Shown here one piece after another: positions 25,205-34,040 of a stretch of DNA of 64,000 nucleotides. Position 1 is the stretch's first letter, and the number at the start of each line of letters is the position of its first letter. The notes under the pieces were generated by a model. It made no database searches. It worked only from the letters and a program-made list of their open reading frames with translations, and was not told the origin of the DNA. This stretch comes from Aminivibrio pyruvatiphilus (lineage in GTDB: Bacteria; Synergistota; Synergistia; Synergistales; Aminobacteriaceae), in the NCBI RefSeq assembly GCF_004366815.1, contig NZ_SORI01000001.1:62001-126000 (forward strand). The letters are read 5' to 3'. The translations under genes and the position numbers were made by a program.

Positions 25205-26745
25205 AGACGGCGGACAGGAGCAGGAAGGTACGCCTTGACGGCATGTCCCTCACCCTGGAGGACGTGGCGAACGTGGCCCGCAGGGGATGGGCCGTGGAGC
25301 TGGACGAGGAGACTATCCGTAGGGTGGAGGCCTCGTCGGCGGCGGTCAGGGCCTGGGAGAACTCCGACGACGTGGTCTACGGCATCACCACGGGCTTCGG
25401 TGACCTCGCGTCGGTGAACATCTCCCGGAAGGACCGGCGGCTGCTGCAGGAGAACCTGCTGAAGAGCCACGCCTGCGGCGTGGGGGCCCCCTTCCCCGAG
25501 GACATCACCAGGGCCATGATGCTGCTGCGGATCAACAGCCTGGTCAGGGGGCACTCGGGCATCAGCCTCGCCGTTCTGAACCAGTTCGTCGCCCTGCTGA
25601 ACCTGGGAATCCACCCCGTGGTCCCCTGCCAGGGATCGGTGGGCGCCAGCGGCGACCTCTGCCCGCTGTCTCACCTGGCCCTCCCGCTCATCGGTCACGG
25701 CTCGGTGCGGTACAGGGGACGGACCATGGCGGCGGCGAAGGCGCTCCAGATGGTGGGGCTCGCTCCCGTGCAGCTGGGCGCCAAGGAGGGGCTGGCCCTG
25801 AACAACGGCACGGCCTCCATGGGGGCCATGGCGGTGCTTGCCCTGCTGGACGCCGAATGCCTGGCCAAGACCGCCGACATCGCGGCGGCCCTTTCCGTCG
25901 AAGCCCTCCACGGGGTTCCCTTCGCCTTTGACGAGCGGACCCACGCCCTTCGGCCCCACGACGGGCAGGGGCGTGTCGCCGGGAACATCCGCAGGCTCAT
26001 CGAGGGAAGCGAGATACTGGAAAAATACAGGTCCGGAAAGGTCCAGGACGCCTACTCCCTCCGGTGTGTCCCCCAGGTCCACGGAGCCAGCCGGGACGCC
26101 CTCGGCTACGTCCGGAGGACCCTGGAGGTGGAAATCAACTCCGTCACCGACAACCCCATTATCTTCCCCGACGACGGGGTGGCCATCAGCGGCGGGAACT
26201 TTCACGGGCAGCCCCTCGCCCTGGCCATGGACTTCTTCGGGATCGCCGTGGCGGAACTGGCGAGCATTTCCGAACGGCGCCAGGCACGGCTGGTGGACAC
26301 GAGCCTGTCGGGCCTTCCTCCCTTCCTCGTGGAGAACAGCGGACTGAACAGCGGTTTCATGATCGCCCAGTACACCTCGGCGGCCCTGGTCTCGGAGAAC
26401 AAGGTGCTGGCCCACCCATCGTCGGTGGACTCCATTCCCACGTCGGCGAACCAGGAGGATCATGTCTCCATGGGGGCCTATTCCGCCCGCAAGGGACTTT
26501 CCATTCTCGACAACGCCCGGAAGGTGGTTGCCATAGAACTGCTGGCGGGTTCCCAGGCCCTGGACTTCAGCCGCCTGCTGAAGCCCGGAGCGGGGACCAC
26601 GGCGGCCCACGACTGCGTTCGGGGCGCCGTTCCCTACCTGAAGCACGATGAGTTCCTCCAGCCCCTCATAGAGAGGGTGGAGGCCCTGGTCAGCCGGGGA
26701 GCGGTGGTGAAGGCGGTGGAGGAAGCCATAGGCCCCCTGGACTGA
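25201..26745 (+). CDS. hutH: Histidine ammonia-lyase
   Basis: 514 residues, GTG start overlapping the hutI stop. It has the MIO-forming Ala149-Ser150-Gly151 in QGSVGASGDLCPLSHLAL, the YGITTGFGDLASV loop near the N-terminus with the catalytic Tyr, and NNGTASMGAMAVLALLDAE. It deaminates L-histidine to urocanate. The next enzyme, urocanate hydratase (HutU), is not encoded in this operon or window. The order ftcD-hutI-hutH puts the first pathway enzyme last. Confidence 0.96.
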   Translation: MKTADRSRKVRLDGMSLTLEDVANVARRGWAVELDEETIRRVEASSAAVRAWENSDDVVYGITTGFGDLASVNISRKDRRLLQENLLKSHACGVGAPFPEDITRAMMLLRINSLVRGHSGISLAVLNQFVALLNLGIHPVVPCQGSVGASGDLCPLSHLALPLIGHGSVRYRGRTMAAAKALQMVGLAPVQLGAKEGLALNNGTASMGAMAVLALLDAECLAKTADIAAALSVEALHGVPFAFDERTHALRPHDGQGRVAGNIRRLIEGSEILEKYRSGKVQDAYSLRCVPQVHGASRDALGYVRRTLEVEINSVTDNPIIFPDDGVAISGGNFHGQPLALAMDFFGIAVAELASISERRQARLVDTSLSGLPPFLVENSGLNSGFMIAQYTSAALVSENKVLAHPSSVDSIPTSANQEDHVSMGAYSARKGLSILDNARKVVAIELLAGSQALDFSRLLKPGAGTTAAHDCVRGAVPYLKHDEFLQPLIERVEALVSRGAVVKAVEEAIGPLD

Positions 26746-26752
26746 GAAAATG

Positions 26753-26786
26753 AAAAAGAGGAAGCCCCCGCGGGCTTCCTCTTTTT
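26753..26786. terminator. Bidirectional intrinsic terminator after hutH
   Basis: A 15-bp stem (26753-26767 with 26772-26786, loop ccgc) with A-run and T-run on opposite sides serves hutH and the convergent M20 gene. Confidence 0.92.
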
Positions 26787-26809
26787 ATGCCTGCTTTCTT
26801 CGGCGCGGA

Positions 26810-28006
26810 TCAGGCGTTCTTGGAGAGCCAGGTCCAGGCGAAGCCCGCCAGGGAGGCCACGCCGGCGGGGAGGGCGTCGTCGTCCACGTTGAACTTGGGG
26901 TGGTGGTGGGCGTTGTCCGTTCCCTTTCCGGGGTTCCCCGTTCCGAGGAGGTAGTAGGTGCCGGGGACCTTCTGCTGGAAGTAGCTGAAGTCCTCGGAGC
27001 CCATGATGAGGGGCGTTTCCTTCACGTTTTCCGGCCCGAACACTCCGTCGAAAACTTCCTTTGCCACTGCCGTGACCGCCGGTTCGTTGATGGTGGCGGG
27101 GATGAAGCGCTTGTAGTCGAGGGTGAATTCGCACCGGCCGATCTGGCAGGCCCCGGCGATGACCCTGCGGATGGCGGATTCAACGTGGTCCTGAACGGCG
27201 GGGTTGAAGGAGCGGACCGTGCCGTTCATCTCCACCGAGTCGGGAATGATGTTGAAGACGGAGAGCCCTGCCTTCACCGTCCCGGTGCTCACCACCACCG
27301 TCTCCTTGGCGCTCACTTCCCTGCCCACGATGGCCTGGAGGTTGAGCACGATGTTCGCCGCCGTGATGGTGGGGTCGATGCAGAGCTCTGGAGTGGAGCC
27401 GTGGCCGCCCTTGCCCTTCAGGGTGAGGTACCAGCCGTCGGCGGCCGCCATGATGGGGCCGGAGCGGTACAGCACCGTTCCCGTGGGGGCCGCGGACCAG
27501 CAGTGGATGCCTGCCACGGCGTCCACTCCTTCGAGGGCCCCTTCTTCCACCATGGCTTTGGCTCCCGCTTTCAGGCCGCTTTCCTCGGCGGGCTGGAACA
27601 GGAAGCGCACCGTGCCCGGAATTTCATCCCTGATTTCGGACAACACCTTCGCCGCCCCGAGGAGCATTGCCGTGTGGGCATCGTGGCCGCAGGCGTGCAT
27701 GACTCCGTCCTTCTGCGACCTGTAGGGGAGGTCGTTGTCCTCGTTCATGGGAAGGGCGTCCATGTCGCCTCTCAGGGCGACGCACTTTCCGGGCTTTCCT
27801 CCCCGGAGGTCGGCCACCACGCCGCACTCAGTGCCGCCGAAGCCGATCCTGACGATGTCGCACCCCATGGCTTTCAGGGCTTCCACCACGGTTTTGGTGG
27901 TTTCCACCTCCTGCCAGGCGATTTCGGGGTGGGTGTGGAAATGGTGCCGGTGGGCCATGATTTCGGTTTTTGATGATGCCGCAAGCTCCTTGATCTTTTC
28001 GAGCAT
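26810..28006 (-). CDS. M20-family amidohydrolase/aminoacylase (M20D, hippurate hydrolase-like)
   Basis: 398 residues. Metal-site motifs are ALRGDMDALPMNE, HACGHDAHTAMLLGAA, LFQPAEESGLKAGAKAMVEEG, AGIHCW and the C-terminal MGSEDFSYFQQKVPG; GGHGSTPELCIDPTITAA marks the dimerisation domain. Such enzymes hydrolyse N-acyl amino acids or small peptides in the cytoplasm. I prefer the ATG at 28006, with GAGGTGA eight bases upstream, over a GTG seven codons earlier. It stands alone, between the hut terminator and a repeat element, divergent from a TRAP operon that could import its substrate; this link is speculative. Confidence 0.88.
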   Translation of the reverse strand: MLEKIKELAASSKTEIMAHRHHFHTHPEIAWQEVETTKTVVEALKAMGCDIVRIGFGGTECGVVADLRGGKPGKCVALRGDMDALPMNEDNDLPYRSQKDGVMHACGHDAHTAMLLGAAKVLSEIRDEIPGTVRFLFQPAEESGLKAGAKAMVEEGALEGVDAVAGIHCWSAAPTGTVLYRSGPIMAAADGWYLTLKGKGGHGSTPELCIDPTITAANIVLNLQAIVGREVSAKETVVVSTGTVKAGLSVFNIIPDSVEMNGTVRSFNPAVQDHVESAIRRVIAGACQIGRCEFTLDYKRFIPATINEPAVTAVAKEVFDGVFGPENVKETPLIMGSEDFSYFQQKVPGTYYLLGTGNPGKGTDNAHHHPKFNVDDDALPAGVASLAGFAWTWLSKNA

Positions 28007-28102
28007 TGAAAAGGTCACCTCGTTCACTCAAAGTTGGTCTGCCGAAAATGCAAAATACACACTATCATCCTTTCGGATGGAAATCAAGAACGTATAACGG
28101 GC

Positions 28103-28356
28103 CCTAAATCCGCAGCTTTTCCTGGCAGAGGGAGTGTCGCCGGGCATAAGGTGAATTCGCCCCCCAGGGGCGAAGAGATGATCCCCTGGGGGACAGCGCC
28201 CGGGCCGAGAAACCGACATGGATGTCGGTTTCACAGGCAGGCAACCGGCGAACGCAGGGAGCCGAGTTGATCGCCTGGGCAGTTGTCAAGGATGACAATC
28301 TGCACCGACGGCCCAAGCGAGCACCGGTGACGCTCCCCGCTGCCTGCGGATTTAGG
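28103..28356 (+). repeat. Structured repeat element, copy 1 (254 bp, 13-bp terminal inverted repeats)
   Basis: The ends CCTAAATCCGCAG (28103-28115) and CTGCGGATTTAGG (28344-28356) are perfect inverted repeats. Inside are several hairpins: cctggca/cgccggg, TTCGCCCC/GGGGCGAA, one at 28209-28232 with a TGGA loop, and one at 28279-28303 with an AGGA loop. A second copy lies at 50516-50727, nearly identical apart from about 42 extra bases here. It has no coding potential I would trust. It could be a MITE-like mobile repeat, a structured RNA, or both. It fills most of the 28028-28465 gap. Confidence 0.85.
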
Positions 28357-28465
28357 ACGGGGGCTTTCCGGTCGAGCTTTCCGGTCGATTGAAGGAAAAC
28401 AGGGCGGAGCTGCCCATCCGGGACCATTTCTTCCAGTTTCTTCAAATAAGTATTCCCGGGGGGTA

Positions 28466-28494
28466 TTGACAAAACATTTCACTTTTATGAAAAT
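28466..28494 (+). promoter_or_regulatory. Candidate promoter for the second TRAP operon
   Basis: A perfect TTGACA (28466-28471) with GAAAAT 17 bases on, in AT-rich DNA about 135 bases before the dctP start. Confidence 0.5.
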
Positions 28495-28627
28495 TAAGTG
28501 GTCTTTATTGAAATAATGTTTCGCAGGATGGAACGCTGCTTCCGGGGCGGGAATTCCCGCAGGTGTGCCGAAAAGGGCTTTTCCGCGGCCGCAGGCCGCG
28601 ATATGTCACCTTAAGGAGGGGTTTTAC

Positions 28628-29617
28628 TTGAAACAGAGATGTGCTGTTCTTGCGGTGTTTCTTCTGCTGGGACTTCTGTTTCTTCCGGCGGCGTGGGGAG
28701 CGGTGGAGCTGAAGCTCGGCCATTTCGGCCCGGAAAATCATCCCGCCACCGTCGCCGCGGCGCGGTTCGCCGAAAACGTGGAGAAGAGGACGAACGGCGA
28801 GGTCAGGATCGTCGTCTATCCCAACAACGCCCTCGGCAGTCCCCCCGAAGTGCTGGAGCAGGTCATCATGGGCGTCATCGACATGAGCCTTTCGGGCCAG
28901 GACCAGATCGCGAAGCATGTGAAGCTCTTCGACTCGGTGGCCATTCCCTTCTCCATGCAGGGGTACGACCACGCCGACAGGATCCTCGACGGTCCCTTCA
29001 AGGAATGGGCCGCCCCGGAGCTCGAAAAGATCGGCCTCGTGTACATCAACAGCTGGGAATGGGGATTCCGGCAGATCACCAATTCCAAGCGCCCCATCCT
29101 GAGCCCTGACGACGTGAAGGGCCTGAAGATCCGCACCCCGCCGGCCATGGCCTACCAGGCGGCTATCGAGGCCCTGGGAGGCAATGTGCAGACCATCGCC
29201 TTCGGCGAGCTTGTCATGGCCATGCGCCAGGGCGTGGTGGACGGCCAGGAGAACCCCATCGGCGTCATCTACGACCTGAAGCTCTACGAATCCCAGAAAT
29301 ACATCACCATCGTGAACTACCTCTACAGCTCCATGACCCACGTGGTGAACAAGAAGGTTTTCGACACCCTCACGGAGGAGCAGCGGAAGATCATCATCGA
29401 GGAATCCGACAAGTCCCGGCTGCTCATGAGGGAACTTGTCCGGAAGCAGGAGCAGGACCAGATAGCGGACATGAGGGCGAAGGGAATCCGGATCGACACT
29501 CCGGACCTGGCTCCCTTCCAGGCGAAGATGGGCCCCGCCTACGATAAGATAAAGAAGAACATCGGCGAGGAAAACTTCAACAAGTGGATGGAGATGGCCA
29601 AGGCCACGGCGAAATAA
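28628..29617 (+). CDS. dctP: TRAP transporter periplasmic substrate-binding protein (second system)
   Basis: 329 residues from a TTG at 28628 preceded by AAGGAGGGG; the signal peptide (KQRCAVLAVFLLLGLLFLPAAWGA) then starts at residue 2. An ATG further upstream would spoil the signal peptide. The mature part has the DctP elements KLGHFGPENHPATVAA, YINSWEWGFRQITNSKRPI, GLKIRTPPAMAYQAAIEALGGN and AFGELVMAMRQGVVDGQENP. The ligand is unknown; the RTPP position differs from the RV/RM-type motif of C4-dicarboxylate binders. First gene of a P-M-Q operon, an order unlike the other three systems here. Confidence 0.92.
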   Translation: MKQRCAVLAVFLLLGLLFLPAAWGAVELKLGHFGPENHPATVAAARFAENVEKRTNGEVRIVVYPNNALGSPPEVLEQVIMGVIDMSLSGQDQIAKHVKLFDSVAIPFSMQGYDHADRILDGPFKEWAAPELEKIGLVYINSWEWGFRQITNSKRPILSPDDVKGLKIRTPPAMAYQAAIEALGGNVQTIAFGELVMAMRQGVVDGQENPIGVIYDLKLYESQKYITIVNYLYSSMTHVVNKKVFDTLTEEQRKIIIEESDKSRLLMRELVRKQEQDQIADMRAKGIRIDTPDLAPFQAKMGPAYDKIKKNIGEENFNKWMEMAKATAK

Positions 29618-29633
29618 CGGAGCGTCCCGCAGC

Positions 29634-29663
29634 GGACCGGGCGTCCGGTGAGGCGCCCGGTCC
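29634..29663 (+). terminator. Intercistronic hairpin after dctP (second system)
   Basis: Ten-base-pair stem ggaccgggcg / cgcccggtcc starting 16 bases after the dctP stop, followed by ttcc. Lies at the same place as the hairpins behind the other dctP genes. Confidence 0.6.
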
Positions 29664-29702
29664 TTCCGCCTGTGCCGGACAGCCCTGACTGGAGGATTTT
29701 TC

Positions 29703-30992
29703 ATGCTGACCTTTTCAATTTTTGCCGTCCTTATCGGCCTGTTGGCCATCAACGTACCGGTGGTCGCAGCGATCGGCCTCACCTCAGTGATTTTCTTCGC
29801 CCTTCTCGGCCAGGGCAGTTTTCTGGCAATGCTGCCCCACAGGATGTACTTCGGCACCACGGGCTTCACCCTCCTGGCCATTCCCTTCTTCATCCTCGCC
29901 GGCAACCTCATGAATACCGGCGGCATCACCAGGCGTATCTTCCGGTTCGCCGGCGCCATGGTGGGGCACATCCCCGGGGGGCTGGGCCAGGTGAACATCG
30001 TGGCGAGCGTCATCTTTTCGGGAATGTCGGGCTCGGCGGTGGCGGACGCCGCGGGGCTCGGGCAGATCGAGCACAAGGCCATGGTGGACGACGGGTACGA
30101 CCCCGTGGTCTCCGCCTCCCTCGTGGCCGCTTCCTCGGTGATCGGCCCTGTGATCCCGCCGAGCATTCCCTTCGTCCTCTACGGGGCCATCACGGGAGTT
30201 TCCGTGGCCCGGCTCTTCATGGCGGGGTTTCTTCCAGGCATCATCATGAGCCTCGGCATGATGGCGGCCCTTGCCGTTCTGGCCAAGAGGAGGAACTACC
30301 CCTGCTCAGCCTGCAGAACTCCCGCCAGGGAAGCCTGGGCGAGCTTCCGGGGCGCCTTCTGGGCTCTCATGGCTCCGGTGATCATCATCGGCGGCATCAT
30401 GACCGGCTTCTTCACCCCTACCGAAGCCTCGGTGGCTGTGTGCATCTATGCCGCCATCCTCGGCTTCGCCTACAGGGACCTGAAGCTCCGGGACCTCCCG
30501 GGTATCCTGTTCGCGTCGCTCCACCAGTCGGTGAGCCTTCTGTTCATCATCGCGGCCGCCAATTTCTTCGGATGGCTCATCATCCACCAGAAGATCCCCG
30601 ACAAAATCATCGCCGGGCTGGTGGCCCTCGGGGCGAGCCAGGCCCACGTCCTCCTCATCATGATGGCGGTGGTTCTGCTTCTGGGCTGCTTCATCGAGGG
30701 AAACGCCATTTTCCTCATCACCCTGCCCATCTTCATGCCCGTGGCGAAAATATTCGGCATCGACCTCATCAATTTCGGCGTGGTGATGACGCTGCTCATC
30801 ATGATCGGCAACCTGACGCCGCCCGTGGGGATGTGCCTCTTCGCCGTGGACAGCTATGCCAAAGTGGGGATCCTTCCGCTCTCCCGGGAGGTGCTGCCCT
30901 ACCTGGCGGTGATTTTCGCCGTCACCCTGCTCATAGCCTTCGTGCCGGGCATTGCCCTTTTCCTGCCCCGGCTCGTGATGGGGGGAATGTGA
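29703..30992 (+). CDS. dctM: TRAP transporter large permease subunit (second system)
   Basis: 429 residues, about 12 membrane segments, DctM landmarks AIPFFILAGNLMNTGGITRRI, FSGMSGSAVADAAGLGQIE, SSVIGPVIPPSIPFVLYG and LTPPVGMCLFAVDSYAKV. It lies 85 bases after dctP, beyond a hairpin, and one base before dctQ. Substrate unknown; the M20 amidohydrolase across the divergent gap and the downstream Etf-dehydrogenase are possible metabolic partners. Confidence 0.93.
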   Translation: MLTFSIFAVLIGLLAINVPVVAAIGLTSVIFFALLGQGSFLAMLPHRMYFGTTGFTLLAIPFFILAGNLMNTGGITRRIFRFAGAMVGHIPGGLGQVNIVASVIFSGMSGSAVADAAGLGQIEHKAMVDDGYDPVVSASLVAASSVIGPVIPPSIPFVLYGAITGVSVARLFMAGFLPGIIMSLGMMAALAVLAKRRNYPCSACRTPAREAWASFRGAFWALMAPVIIIGGIMTGFFTPTEASVAVCIYAAILGFAYRDLKLRDLPGILFASLHQSVSLLFIIAAANFFGWLIIHQKIPDKIIAGLVALGASQAHVLLIMMAVVLLLGCFIEGNAIFLITLPIFMPVAKIFGIDLINFGVVMTLLIMIGNLTPPVGMCLFAVDSYAKVGILPLSREVLPYLAVIFAVTLLIAFVPGIALFLPRLVMGGM

Positions 30993-30993
30993 A

Positions 30994-31572
30994 ATGACGG
31001 GCATTTTCCGGTCCGCCGATATTCTGACGCAGCGGGTGCTCCGCATCCTCACCGTCCTGCTGTTCTTCGTGCTTGCCCTTCTCCTGGCGACGAACGTGGC
31101 CCTGAGGCTCACCAACGACCTCGCCACGGTCCTCACCGAAAGAGGGTTCTCCTCGGCCGCGGAGATCGTCCGGGGGATCATCCCCATCGGTTCCATGCAC
31201 TGGTTCGACGAGATAGTGGAGATGTGCTTCGCCGCCCTGATCTTTTACGGCTCAGCGTCCCTGTGGGCGGTGAAGGGGCACTTCTGCGTGGGGGACTGGA
31301 TCTCCCCCAGGATAAGGAACTTCAGGGCCGGGAGCGCCTATCGCCTGCTGACGGCCCTTCTGGGGGCCGCCTTCATGGCCGTGTTCTTCCGGTATTCCCT
31401 GAGGCTGACCCTCCACTCCACGGAACTGACCACGGTGTTCCAGATTCCCAAGTCATTCCTGTACTCCTGCATGCCCGTCTCGTCCTTCATCATGCTCGTC
31501 TATTCTCTCGCAGACTGCCTGCGGGAGGGGAAGGCCCTCCTGCGGGGGCAAGGCGGCGGCACTCCGTCATAA
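30994..31572 (+). CDS. dctQ: TRAP transporter small permease subunit (second system)
   Basis: 192 residues with four predicted helices; WFDEIVEMCFAALIFYGSASLWAVKGHFCVGDWI is the DctQ core. It is longer than the usual 160-170 because an extra loop (NDLATVLTERGFSSAAEIVRGIIPIGSMH, about 35-64) follows helix 1. Placed after dctM instead of before it. Ends at a strong terminator. Confidence 0.85.
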   Translation: MTGIFRSADILTQRVLRILTVLLFFVLALLLATNVALRLTNDLATVLTERGFSSAAEIVRGIIPIGSMHWFDEIVEMCFAALIFYGSASLWAVKGHFCVGDWISPRIRNFRAGSAYRLLTALLGAAFMAVFFRYSLRLTLHSTELTTVFQIPKSFLYSCMPVSSFIMLVYSLADCLREGKALLRGQGGGTPS

Positions 31573-31579
31573 CAACGGC

Positions 31580-31625
31580 CCGGCCCTCCGGATCAGTTCC
31601 CGGCCGATCCGGAGGGCCGGTTTTC
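31580..31625 (+). terminator. Intrinsic terminator after the second TRAP operon
   Basis: Fifteen-base-pair stem (31580-31594 with 31606-31620) followed by TTTTCTTCC. Confidence 0.92.
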
Positions 31626-31672
31626 TTCCTGTTTTCTCCCGAAAATACTCCAATGCGGGGTTTTCTTCCCTG

Positions 31673-31681
31673 TGATATAGT
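31673..31681 (+). promoter_or_regulatory. Extended -10 promoter (TGATATAGT)
   Basis: TATAGT (31676-31681) preceded by TG plus one base, 90 bases before the small exported protein gene. It may drive the whole etf-dehydrogenase operon. Confidence 0.45.
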
Positions 31682-31770
31682 TTCGGCATGACGGGGCTCA
31701 ACGGGGCCCTGCCCGGGATCGTCCCGCCTGTTCGGGGATGTTTCCGGAGAAGGAAAAAGGAGGAAACGCG

Positions 31771-32160
31771 ATGAAACGAACGGTATGGGCGCTGGTCATG
31801 GTCCTCGTTTTTGCGGGAGCCTGCTCCGGACTTTCTTTCGCGGACGGGCAGCGGCAGCTCGGTGAGGCCGTCCTCGGAAGTCTGACGGTGAAGGACGGCG
31901 CCGTGGTGGTGAATGTGGCGTCGGGAGGCTGCACGGACACGAATTCCTTCAAGGTGCATGTTGTCAGGTCCGAGGGGACGGAGGGAGGCATTCCCCACTA
32001 CGTCCTCACCTTCGAGCGGGTCGCCGCCGACGACTGCAAGGCCCTCCTGCTGAACGGCGTGGATCTCGTCTTCGACCTCGAGAAGGATCTGGGGCTCTCG
32101 GGGCAGTATACCCTCTCGGTGGCCAACAGGGTCCGCCCCGGGAAAAAACCGCAGCAGTAA
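31771..32160 (+). CDS. Exported protein of unknown function
   Basis: 129 residues with a signal peptide (MKRTVWALVMVLVFAGACSG, cut near residue 24); the Cys at about 17 sits in AGAC, a poor lipobox. The mature part is a short beta-rich domain with VVVNVASGGCTDTNSFKVHVV and ADDCKALLLNGVDLVFDLEKDLGL, two cysteines that could pair. ATG at 31771 has AAGGAGG upstream. It precedes etfB by 77 bases on the same strand, but a link to electron transfer is not evident. I do not recognise the family. Confidence 0.7.
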   Translation: MKRTVWALVMVLVFAGACSGLSFADGQRQLGEAVLGSLTVKDGAVVVNVASGGCTDTNSFKVHVVRSEGTEGGIPHYVLTFERVAADDCKALLLNGVDLVFDLEKDLGLSGQYTLSVANRVRPGKKPQQ

Positions 32161-32237
32161 GCCTGCGGCAGGTGCGGACGGAACGCCGCCGGCCCCATTC
32201 TTTCCGGCGGATGTATTTTGACAGGAGGTTTTAGTAC

Positions 32238-33023
32238 GTGAAAATAGCAGTGCTGATCAAGCAGGTTCCCGATTCCGACGACGTGCGCATGGACCCCGAG
32301 ACGGGGACCATGGTGCGGGAAGGGATGGGGGCCATCGTCAACCCTCTCGACCTGAACGCCCTCCAGGCCGCCCTCGATCTCCGGTCGGCGGCGGGCGGGG
32401 AGGTCACGGTGATCACCATGGGACCTCCCCGGGCCCATGAAGCCCTCCGGGAGTGCCTCTCCATGGGGGCGGACAAAGGAGTGCTCCTCACCGACCGGGC
32501 CTTCGCGGGCAGCGATACCTGGGCCACCGCCAAGGTGCTGGCCGCGGCGGTGAAGAAGGCCGGCCCCTTCGATCTCGTCCTCGCGGGCGAGAAGGCCACC
32601 GACGGCGAAACGGGCCAGGTGGGCCCCGAGACGGCGGCGCTGCTGGGCATGCCCTTCAGTACCTACGTGAGCGCCCTCTCCCTTGCCGGCGGAGGAGTTG
32701 AGGTCGCCCGGACGGTGGAGGAGGGCATCCAGAGGCAGTACCTGCCCTTTCCCTGCCTGCTGACGGTCCTTCATGCCCTGAACGAGCCTTCCATGCCCAC
32801 CCTCGCGGGAAAGAAGCGGGCCCGGCGGACGGAGATCCCCCTGGAGGGGATAGCCTCCATCGGCCTTTCGCCGGAGGAGACGGGCCTCGGGGGATCAGCC
32901 ACCCGGGTGGTGAAGATCTCCTACCCGACCATATCGAGAACGACGGAAATGTTCGACGAGAAGCGGATCGACGAGGGCATCGAACGCCTCGTGGCCGTCC
33001 TCCGGGACATGGCGGTCATTTAG
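32238..33023 (+). CDS. etfB: Electron transfer flavoprotein, beta subunit
   Basis: 261 residues from a GTG with AGGAGGT upstream. Family marks: KIAVLIKQVPDSDDVRMD, VNPLDLNALQAALDLR and the DGETGQVGPETAALLGMP segment of the nucleotide/flavin site. It forms a heterodimer with EtfA that carries electrons to or from the dehydrogenase encoded next. Twelve bases separate it from etfA. Together with a GlcD-like partner it resembles the LctB part of the electron-confurcating lactate dehydrogenase described in Acetobacterium. Confidence 0.93.
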   Translation: MKIAVLIKQVPDSDDVRMDPETGTMVREGMGAIVNPLDLNALQAALDLRSAAGGEVTVITMGPPRAHEALRECLSMGADKGVLLTDRAFAGSDTWATAKVLAAAVKKAGPFDLVLAGEKATDGETGQVGPETAALLGMPFSTYVSALSLAGGGVEVARTVEEGIQRQYLPFPCLLTVLHALNEPSMPTLAGKKRARRTEIPLEGIASIGLSPEETGLGGSATRVVKISYPTISRTTEMFDEKRIDEGIERLVAVLRDMAVI

Positions 33024-33035
33024 GGGGGACGGACG

Positions 33036-34040
33036 ATGACGGGCAAACAATTTTTCGTTCTCGGAGAGGTCCGGGAGGGGCATATCCATTCGGTCACCTT
33101 CGAGCTGACGGGAAAGGCCAGGGAGCTGGCGGATTCCTGCGGCGGCACGGTGACCACGATACTTCTCTCCGGCGGTCTGGCAGACGACCCGGAGGTTCTT
33201 CTCCGGAGCGGGGCGGACCGGGTGATGACGGTGGAACACCCGGTCCTGTCCATGTACAACCAGGAGGCGGAAGTGAAGGTCCTGGCCCATCTCCTGCGGC
33301 AGGAGGGGCCGGACGTGGTCCTCGCGCCCGCCACCACGTCGGGGCGGACCACCCTGCCCGCCCTGGCGGCGGAGCTGGAGACGGGGCTCACCGCCGACTG
33401 CACCGGGCTGGAGATGGACCGGGAGACGGGACTGCTGCTCCAGACCCGGCCCGCCATCGGGGGCAACGTCATGGCCACCATCAAGACCCCCGTGTGCCGC
33501 CCCCAGATGGCCACCGTCCGGCCCCGGACCTTCCGGGCCCCGGACCGTTCGGATGCCCTTTCCGGGGGTAAGGTGGTCCGGCCGGAGATCCCGCCCGAGC
33601 TGTTCGGGTCCAGGGTGGTCAACCTGGGCTTTGAACGGGGGGAGGACGGCGGCTCCAATATCCAGGACCTGGACGTGGTGGTCTCCGGGGGCAAGGGGCT
33701 GAAGCGCCCCGAGAGCTTCCGGATGCTGGAGGAGCTGGCGGCCCTCCTCGGCGGAGGGGTGGGGGCCAGCAGGCCCGCCGTGGAGGCCAAGTGGATGGGC
33801 TACCCCCACCAGGTGGGCCTCTCGGGCAAGGTGGTGGCCCCGAAGGTCTACATCGCCGCAGGCATCTCGGGAGCGGTGCAGCATCTGGCGGGAATGCAGA
33901 CCGCAGGCTACGTGGTGGCGGTGAACAGGGACCCTGACGCCTCCATCTTCCGGGTGGCCGACCTGGGGCTCTGCGGCGACCTGTTCGATATTCTCCCCCG
34001 GCTTACGGAGCGGATCAGGAAAGAGGTGGGCGCGGAATGA
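33036..34040 (+). CDS. etfA: Electron transfer flavoprotein, alpha subunit
   Basis: 334 residues. The C-terminal FAD domain is clear: GVGASRPAVEAKWMGYPHQVGLSG, VAPKVYIAAGISGAVQHLAGM and VAVNRDPDASIFRVADLGLCGDLFDILP. There is no N-terminal ferredoxin-like extension, unlike some bifurcating EtfA/LctC proteins. It overlaps the next gene by four bases (ATGA), so the complex is produced together. Confidence 0.94.
   Translation: MTGKQFFVLGEVREGHIHSVTFELTGKARELADSCGGTVTTILLSGGLADDPEVLLRSGADRVMTVEHPVLSMYNQEAEVKVLAHLLRQEGPDVVLAPATTSGRTTLPALAAELETGLTADCTGLEMDRETGLLLQTRPAIGGNVMATIKTPVCRPQMATVRPRTFRAPDRSDALSGGKVVRPEIPPELFGSRVVNLGFERGEDGGSNIQDLDVVVSGGKGLKRPESFRMLEELAALLGGGVGASRPAVEAKWMGYPHQVGLSGKVVAPKVYIAAGISGAVQHLAGMQTAGYVVAVNRDPDASIFRVADLGLCGDLFDILPRLTERIRKEVGAE

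Noticed and set aside
28028-28472. Short open frames inside the structured repeat
   Set aside because: They are not kept between the two repeat copies because of the 42-base indel, and lack ribosome binding sites.
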